A stretch of DNA of 5,156 nt from Burkholderiales bacterium (GTDB taxonomy: Bacteria; Pseudomonadota; Gammaproteobacteria; Burkholderiales; SG8-39). A program made the translations under genes and the position numbers. The notes below the pieces were generated by a model that worked only from the letters and a program-made list of their open reading frames with translations, had not been told where the DNA came from and searched no databases. The DNA lies in contig JADGRR010000612.1 of assembly GCA_017880745.1 (NCBI GenBank), positions 1 through 5,156 of the forward strand, in the 5' to 3' direction. Positions 4,618 to 5,156 of the stretch are shown here, piece after piece (within the stretch, counting starts at the first letter, position 1; every line of letters begins with the position of its first letter).

Positions 4618-5156
4618 AGCGTAAAGTAATCTATTTCGTTCTGTTCGCACTGCTCGCTGGCTGCAGCAGCATGCCGGAGGTCCTCCAGGGTGAAAAAATC
4701 AAATACAAGGGAGCGAGCCAGCTGCCGCCCCTGGAGATACCGCCGGACCTGACATCTCCCTCGCGCGACGACCGATACGCCGTGCCCGACATCAATACCC
4801 AGGGCACGGCGACTTTGTCCACCTATAACGCCGAGCGCGGCGGCGCGCTGCGCGCGGGCTCCACGGAGCTGCTGCCCAACGTGGCCAAGGTGCGCATCGA
4901 GCGTGCCGGCACCCAGCGCTGGCTGGTGGTGCCGGAGGCTCCGGAAAAAGTCTGGCCGGTGATAAGGGAGTTCTGGCAAGGGCTGGGTTTTCTGGTGAAA
5001 ACGGAACTGCCCGAGGCCGGGGTGATGGAGACCGACTGGGCCGAGAACCGCGCCAAGATCCCCGACGATCCGATACGCAACTTGCTCGGCAAGGTCATCG
5101 ATGCGGTTTATTCGACCGGAGAGCGCGACAAGTTCCGCACCCGCCTCGAGTTTTTT
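4614..5156 (+). CDS. bamC: Outer membrane assembly lipoprotein BamC, N-terminal 181 residues
   Basis: BamC (older name NlpB) is an accessory lipoprotein of the BAM complex, which inserts beta-barrel proteins into the outer membrane. The frame starts at ATG 4614, overlapping the dapA TGA as ATGA, with GAGGG (4600-4604) 9 bases upstream inside dapA. It runs open off the right edge, so the C-terminal part is missing. Residues 1-16 form a lipoprotein signal peptide (positive KRK, hydrophobic core) with lipobox L14-A15-G16-C17; S18 at +2 fits outer-membrane sorting. A long proline-rich, probably unstructured segment follows (PPLEIPPDLTSPSRDDRYAVP), the region that binds BamD in E. coli. From about residue 100, RWLVVPEAPEKVWPVIREFW begins the first helix-grip domain. 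The dapA neighbour is the same in E. coli and supports the call. Co-transcription and translational coupling with dapA are likely. Confidence 0.93.
   Translation, partial: MKRKVIYFVLFALLAGCSSMPEVLQGEKIKYKGASQLPPLEIPPDLTSPSRDDRYAVPDINTQGTATLSTYNAERGGALRAGSTELLPNVAKVRIERAGTQRWLVVPEAPEKVWPVIREFWQGLGFLVKTELPEAGVMETDWAENRAKIPDDPIRNLLGKVIDAVYSTGERDKFRTRLEFF

Overview
The window looks like a stretch of a high-G+C betaproteobacterial chromosome. The main evidence is a dapA-bamC gene pair whose stop and start codons overlap, preceded by a small SAM-dependent methyltransferase gene. From memory this order is common in Betaproteobacteria such as Rhodocyclales and Burkholderiales. The BamC N-terminus and the ABC-transport auxiliary lipoprotein fragment also fit. 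I cannot name a genus. All recognised genes lie on the + strand.

Layout: (1) bases 2-412, the 3' end of a PqiC-like ABC-transport auxiliary lipoprotein gene, followed at once by a hairpin; (2) 486-863, a complete VOC-superfamily (glyoxalase-fold) protein; (3) 944-2521, a complete aldehyde dehydrogenase related to 1-pyrroline-5-carboxylate dehydrogenases, with all catalytic residues; (4) 2522-2888, a 367-bp non-coding patch dense in palindromes, with two direct copies of a 73-bp repeat and two further hairpins between them; (5) 2889-3455, a class I SAM methyltransferase starting at GTG behind a strong AGGAGG; (6) 3456-3702, an intergenic region that folds on paper into a compact three-way junction plus further hairpins and ends in a T8 tract, followed by a possible dapA promoter; (7) 3703-4617, dapA; (8) 4614 to the right edge, the 5' part of bamC.

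How they work together: DapA makes the first committed intermediate of the diaminopimelate/lysine pathway, which feeds peptidoglycan. BamC is a lipoprotein of the outer-membrane beta-barrel assembly machine. The two are probably translationally coupled. The left-edge lipoprotein belongs to a family tied to envelope lipid transport. The VOC protein, aldehyde dehydrogenase and methyltransferase have clear folds but unknown substrates, and the sequence does not show that they share a pathway.

The coding content is ordinary. The parts worth attention are the two intergenic regions: a family of 51-nt hairpins that keep pairing while their sequences diverge (2540-2857), and a candidate structured RNA between the methyltransferase gene and dapA (about 3456-3644).
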